A stretch of 64,000 nt of DNA. Source: JAAYRQ01 sp035647235 (GTDB taxonomy: Bacteria > Bacillota > Syntrophomonadia > Syntrophomonadales > Syntrophomonadaceae). Made by a program: the position numbers and the translations under genes. Below, in pieces: positions 60,421 through 64,000 of the stretch. The notes under the pieces are model-generated. The model had not been told where the DNA came from. It made no database searches and was given only the letters and a program-made list of their open reading frames with translations. Location of the stretch: assembly GCA_964514235.1 (NCBI GenBank), contig CAZEPV010000009.1:1-64000 (forward strand), written 5' to 3'. The number at the start of each line of letters is the position of its first letter. Positions within the stretch are counted from its first letter, which is position 1.

Positions 60421-62538
60421 TTAATTAATCGCCTTATCAAACAGTTTCCTACTAGCAAATTCTTCCTGTTTACCCGCATTCCACTGATCTACAGGTCTTA
60501 AATAACCTACCACCCGAGAATAGACCTCGCACATAGTCTCTCTTCCCTCCGCTTCACAAATAGGGCAGATGGCTTTCCTGCCACTTAAATAGCCATGTGA
60601 AGGACAGATACTAAAAGTAGGTGATAAGGTGAAATAAGGCAGACTGAATTGATTACATACTTTGCTTACTAGTTTTTTAGCCGATTCTATCGAGGGTACA
60701 GATTCACCTAAGAAAATATGGAAGACGGTGCCCCCAGTATACTTGGTTTGTAAACTATCCTGGCTCTGCAAAGCATTATATAAATCATCTGTATAATAAA
60801 CAGGTAATTGAGTCGAATTGGTGTAATAGGGTTCTGCACCATTTTTATAATCAGGTTCATTAGCCACAATAATATCCTTAAATTCCTTTTTATCCTTGCG
60901 GGCTACACTGTAACTAACCCCTTCAGCTGGAGTAGCTTCCAGGTTATATATATTATCAGTTTCCTCTTGGTATTCACCTAGTCTGTCCCGCATAAAATCC
61001 ATAACTTCACTAGCAAATTGGTGGCCTAGCTCACTGGCTATATCTTCACCCAAGAAATTTAGACAGGCTTCATTCATGCCAATTAAACCAATGGTAGAAA
61101 AGTGGTTTTTCCAATAGCTGCCGAAACCTTCCTTGACCTGGCGCAAATAAAATTGGGAATAAGGATATAGGCCGGAATCAGTTAAGTTTTCCAAAACCTT
61201 GCGTTTGATTTCCAAACTATTCCTGGCCATATCCATTAATTGAAGCAATCTATCATAAAAATCCGCTTTATCTTTCGCTAGATAGCCTATACGGCTCATA
61301 TTAATAGTAACCACGCCAATCGAACCAGTCAGTGGGTTGGCTCCAAATAGCCCCCCTCCCCGTTTACGCAATTCACGATTATCTAATCTCAGGCGACAAC
61401 ACATGCTTCTTGCGTCTTCAGGACTCATATCCGAGCCTATAAAATTTGAAAAATAAGGGATACCATATCTAGCTGTCATTTCCCATATTTTATCGTAATT
61501 AGGGTTGTCCCAGTCGAAATCTTCCGTAATATTGTAAGTCGGGATAGGGAAAGTAAAGACTCTTTCCTCAGCATCCCCCTCCATCATCACTTCAGCGAAT
61601 GCTTGGTTAAACATATCCATTTCTGCTTGGAAGTCCCCATAGGTCTCAGGCTTATATTCCCCCCCAATTACGACTGGCTCATCCTTCATAAAGTTTGGCA
61701 CTTTAAGGTCCAAAGTAACATTGGTAAAAGGCGTCTGAAAGCCAACCCTAGTAGGAACATTCATATTAAAGACGAATTCTTGTAAACACTGTTTGACTTG
61801 GGAATAATCGAGCTTATCATATCTAATAAAAGGAGCTAAAAGGGTATCAAAATTAGAAAATGCTTGGGCACCTGCTGCTTCACCCTGCAAAGTAAAAAAG
61901 AAATTGACTATTTGGCCTAGAATTGAGCGAAAATGCTTAGCAGGTTTACTAGCAGTTTTACCCCGAACCCCTTTGAAACCTTCCCTTAATAGGTCCTGGA
62001 TATCCCAACCGACACAGTAAACCCCTAAAATACCTAAATCATGTATATGAAAATCTCCACTATTATGAGCATTGCATATCTCTGGAGGATATATCTGGTT
62101 TAGCCAGTATTGAGATACAATTAAAGACGAAATGTGGAAATTCATGCCTTGTAATGAATAAGTCATGTTAGAATTTTCTTTAATCCGCCAATCGTTCTTT
62201 TCCAAATAATCAACAATTAGTTTATTATTCGCCAATAGTTGACTAGTATTTCTTACATCTTCTCTTTGCTTCCGATACAATATATAGGCCTTAGCAGTCT
62301 TATAGTGACCATTTTTAACTAATACCTTTTCCACCAGGTCTTGGATACCTTCAACCGTAGCCATTTCATCGTCATCAATATATTCCGCTATTTCTACAAC
62401 CTTTTCCGTTAAATCTAATGCGGTCTGGTAATCTTTACCTCCCACAGCCTGGGCTGCTTTCCAAATGGCTTTAGTAATCTTTTCTTTTTCAAACGGAACT
62501 ACCCGTCCATCCCTTTTCTTAATTTGGCTAATATCCAT
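60421..62538 (-). CDS. nrdD: Anaerobic ribonucleoside-triphosphate reductase NrdD
   Basis: 705 residues. Reduces ribonucleotides to deoxyribonucleotides without oxygen, using a glycyl radical. The N-terminal ATP cone (about 1-95, KKRDGRVVPFEKEKITKAI) is the allosteric site. The zinc module is CPSHGYL...CPICEAEGR, and the radical site is SRVVGYLRP with Gly678. ATG at 62538 follows AAGGAGGAT. A tandem NrdR operator lies directly upstream. Confidence 0.97.
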   Translation of the reverse strand: MDISQIKKRDGRVVPFEKEKITKAIWKAAQAVGGKDYQTALDLTEKVVEIAEYIDDDEMATVEGIQDLVEKVLVKNGHYKTAKAYILYRKQREDVRNTSQLLANNKLIVDYLEKNDWRIKENSNMTYSLQGMNFHISSLIVSQYWLNQIYPPEICNAHNSGDFHIHDLGILGVYCVGWDIQDLLREGFKGVRGKTASKPAKHFRSILGQIVNFFFTLQGEAAGAQAFSNFDTLLAPFIRYDKLDYSQVKQCLQEFVFNMNVPTRVGFQTPFTNVTLDLKVPNFMKDEPVVIGGEYKPETYGDFQAEMDMFNQAFAEVMMEGDAEERVFTFPIPTYNITEDFDWDNPNYDKIWEMTARYGIPYFSNFIGSDMSPEDARSMCCRLRLDNRELRKRGGGLFGANPLTGSIGVVTINMSRIGYLAKDKADFYDRLLQLMDMARNSLEIKRKVLENLTDSGLYPYSQFYLRQVKEGFGSYWKNHFSTIGLIGMNEACLNFLGEDIASELGHQFASEVMDFMRDRLGEYQEETDNIYNLEATPAEGVSYSVARKDKKEFKDIIVANEPDYKNGAEPYYTNSTQLPVYYTDDLYNALQSQDSLQTKYTGGTVFHIFLGESVPSIESAKKLVSKVCNQFSLPYFTLSPTFSICPSHGYLSGRKAICPICEAEGRETMCEVYSRVVGYLRPVDQWNAGKQEEFASRKLFDKAIN

Positions 62539-62556
62539 TAAGCATATCCTCCTTAA

Positions 62557-62572
62557 ACACAATATATAGTGG
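62557..62572 (-). promoter_or_regulatory. NrdR box 1 (proximal)
   Basis: ACACAATATATAGTGG matches the palindromic NrdR consensus ACACwATATATwGTGT at 15 of 16 positions. NrdR represses ribonucleotide reductase genes when dATP is high. Confidence 0.85.
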
Positions 62573-62587
62573 TCAGAAAAATTATGA

Positions 62588-62603
62588 CTACTATATTCAG
62601 TGT
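62588..62603 (-). promoter_or_regulatory. NrdR box 2 (distal, overlaps the start point)
   Basis: CTACTATATTCAGTGT matches the NrdR consensus at 12 of 16 positions and lies exactly 31 bases from box 1, the three-helical-turn spacing typical of NrdR pairs. It covers the predicted +1 of the nrdD promoter. Confidence 0.75.
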
Positions 62604-62607
62604 GTTT

Positions 62608-62636
62608 ATTATAAATGAAGCCAAGGATAGGAGCAA
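62608..62636 (-). promoter_or_regulatory. Sigma-A promoter of nrdDG
   Basis: On the minus strand TTGCTC, 17 bases, TATAAT. Transcription would start near 62601, within NrdR box 2. Confidence 0.75.
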
Positions 62637-62741
62637 ATATTAAAATAGAATATATACTTACTTTTGTCTAAAAATTCGCATTTATTCTTTCAAATCTTCG
62701 CTTTTGCTGCTTTATTATAATTAAGGCCCCAGGGAGAATTA

Positions 62742-63680
62742 TTACATGATTAAAGCCATTATAGCCTTATGGGCGTGGAGACGATTTTCGGCTTCATCGA
62801 ATACTACCGATTGTGGGCCTTCCATAACTTCATCACTTATTTCCTTACCCCTTTTGGCTGGTAGACAATGTAATACAATGGCATCCTTTTTGGCATAACT
62901 GAGTAGTTGACGGTTAACTTGGTAAGCTGCAAACTCCCTTTCCTTCTTCTCAGCTTCAGCCTCCTGCCCCATACTAGCCCACACATCCGTATAAATTATA
63001 TCCGCCCCAAGGCAAGCCTCCTGCGGATTATTCATCACTATAATATTAGCCCCAGTTAATTTGGCATCTTCCTGAGCTAACTGTAAAATCTTTTTATCTG
63101 GTTCGTAACCTGGCGGACAGGCTAGGACTATATCCATTCCTACTTTAGCCCCCCCAAATAAGAGAGAATGGGCTACATTATTCCCATCCCCGACAAATAC
63201 GCATTTTAACCCGGATAATTCCCCCTTATATTCCTCGATGGTCATAAGATCCGCAATTATTTGGGTAGGATGGAGCAAATCAGTTAAACCATTAATTATA
63301 GGAATATCCGCCCATTTGGCTAATTCTAATACTTCTTCATGGGCATAAGTCCTAATCATAATTCCATCTAACATACGTGATAAAACCCGAGCTGTATCTT
63401 TTATGATTTCCCCACGTCCTAGTTGAATATCCTGGGGGTTTAAAAATAGACCATTACCCCCTAACTGATATATTCCGACTTCAAAAGCTATTCTGGTTCG
63501 GGTAGATGATTTGGCAAATATCATGCCTAAGGTTTTACCAGCCAAATATTTATGAGCTAACCCTAATTTTTGTTGTTTTTTCAAATGGTGTCCTATCGCC
63601 ATAATATATTTGATTTCAGCACTAGTAAAATCATGAATACTTATGAAATCCCGTCCCCGTAAACTATTATCAATCCCCAT
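62742..63680 (-). CDS. argF: Ornithine carbamoyltransferase
   Basis: 312 residues. Joins carbamoyl phosphate and ornithine to citrulline in arginine synthesis. KSSTRTRIAFE is the carbamoyl-phosphate motif (STRTR), DLLHPTQ the HPxQ motif, and VLHCLPAKRG the HCLP motif with the catalytic Cys. ATG at 63680 follows GGGGAAG; an ATG at 63713 would add 11 residues and overlap argD. Downstream of argD on the same strand. Confidence 0.96.
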   Translation of the reverse strand: MGIDNSLRGRDFISIHDFTSAEIKYIMAIGHHLKKQQKLGLAHKYLAGKTLGMIFAKSSTRTRIAFEVGIYQLGGNGLFLNPQDIQLGRGEIIKDTARVLSRMLDGIMIRTYAHEEVLELAKWADIPIINGLTDLLHPTQIIADLMTIEEYKGELSGLKCVFVGDGNNVAHSLLFGGAKVGMDIVLACPPGYEPDKKILQLAQEDAKLTGANIIVMNNPQEACLGADIIYTDVWASMGQEAEAEKKEREFAAYQVNRQLLSYAKKDAIVLHCLPAKRGKEISDEVMEGPQSVVFDEAENRLHAHKAIMALIM

Positions 63681-63697
63681 TATTCCACTTCCCCATA

Positions 63698-64000
63698 TTA
63701 GTTTCTTGCCCATTTCTTTAGAGCTGATCTGAAAATATTAACCGCTTGCTTGATTTCGACTTCATTTATATTTAGTGGTGGTACAAAGCGGACTATATGG
63801 GAGCCAGCCCCCACTAAAAGCAAGCCTTGATTCATACATAAATTTATTAAATCCTTAACCTCGTCTTTGAATTCCATGCCGATCAAAAGCCCACGTCCCC
63901 TGATAGTAACTACCCCTTCATCCCCTATATCTTGCAATGATTCGGCTAAGAGCCTGCCCATGTTTTGTACATTATCCAAAAACTGTGGTTGATTAATTAT
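63698..64000 (-). CDS. argD: Acetylornithine aminotransferase ArgD, C-terminal part
   Basis: The last 100 codons are present; the frame runs off the right edge of the window. TIRGRGLLIGMEF and HIVRFVPPLNINEVEI are the C-terminal signatures of class-III, PLP-dependent ArgD-type aminotransferases. It transfers the amino group to N-acetylglutamate semialdehyde. Gap to argF is 17 bases, so both genes form an arginine operon that continues outside the window. Confidence 0.9.
   Translation of the reverse strand: MINQPQFLDNVQNMGRLLAESLQDIGDEGVVTIRGRGLLIGMEFKDEVKDLINLCMNQGLLLVGAGSHIVRFVPPLNINEVEIKQAVNIFRSALKKWARN

Noticed and set aside
1..64000. CRISPR arrays, tRNA or rRNA genes, riboswitches, prophage genes
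   Set aside because: No regular spaced repeats, cloverleaf sequences, conserved riboswitch cores or phage structural genes were seen on either strand; the only stable RNA is tmRNA. Holin-family YvlD is chromosomal and not evidence of a prophage.

Overview
The window is an AT-rich chromosomal segment of an anaerobic, endospore-lineage Bacillota, most likely class Clostridia. The reasons are the cggR-gapA-pgk-tpiA-gpmI-eno-secG block, the PHP-rapZ-yvcK-whiA-rpoN block, oxygen-sensitive NrdDG, a selenocysteine-containing SelD, TTG/GTG starts behind strong GGAGG sites, and sigma-A type promoters. Genus is not assigned; AMP-forming acyl-CoA ligase, crotonase, a polyhydroxyalkanoate (PHA) synthase and a membrane pyrophosphatase together suggest a Syntrophomonas/Peptococcaceae-like fatty-acid metaboliser (inference). 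Most genes lie on the minus strand.

Layout: (1) 1-5031: end of an SDR gene, a LysR regulator, and a convergent selenium operon (yedE, TusA/YedF-like, DUF3343-like, ribokinase-fold protein, selD). selD has an in-frame UGA at codon 16 followed by a SECIS-like hairpin. (2) 5322-9530: an unknown gene, smpB-ssrA, an XRE/DUF2178 pair with a promoter and palindromic operator, a broken small gene and a DUF3298 gene. (3) 9596-19989: selO, crotonase, acyl-CoA ligase, rnr, HD protein, carboxylesterase, hppA, secG. (4) 20076-27204: glycolytic operon under CggR, with a CggR-like tandem operator in its leader. (5) 27386-34933: rpoN, whiA, yvcK, rapZ, PHP; then glucokinase with phosphoglucose/phosphomannose isomerase; a YvlD-like membrane protein. 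(6) 35009-45398: uvrC, uvrA, uvrB, twin P-loop ATPase, PDZ membrane protein, CtpA protease. (7) 45694-52334 (+): pstSCAB, a Cu-amine-oxidase-N-domain secreted protein, nrfHA. (8) 52427-54406 (-): cyclic-2,3-diphosphoglycerate-synthetase-like protein flanked by two very small zinc-finger genes. (9) 54526-59349: PHA locus (PhaC, PhaE/PhaR-like subunit, phasin-like protein, a second PhaC-like Cys hydrolase, a PhaZ7-like lipase). (10) 59707-64000: nrdDG with a tandem NrdR operator, argF and the end of argD.

How they work together: the selenium genes supply selenophosphate; sugar entry (glucokinase, PGI/PMI) feeds the CggR-controlled lower glycolysis; acyl-CoA ligase makes PPi that HppA can use for ion pumping; PHA genes store and mobilise carbon; NrfHA reduces nitrite to ammonium at the membrane; PstSCAB imports phosphate.

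Three runs of 100 N (24913, 46616, 59429) are assembly joins, each flanked by two identical 55-bp copies. Collapsing the join in pgk restores an intact gene, so nothing appears to be missing there. No rRNA, tRNA, CRISPR array, prophage or intact insertion sequence was seen. The least explained pieces are the small zinc-finger genes around the cDPG-synthetase homologue, the Cys-hydrolase/93-aa pair in the PHA locus, and the DUF3343/kinase pair in the selenium operon.
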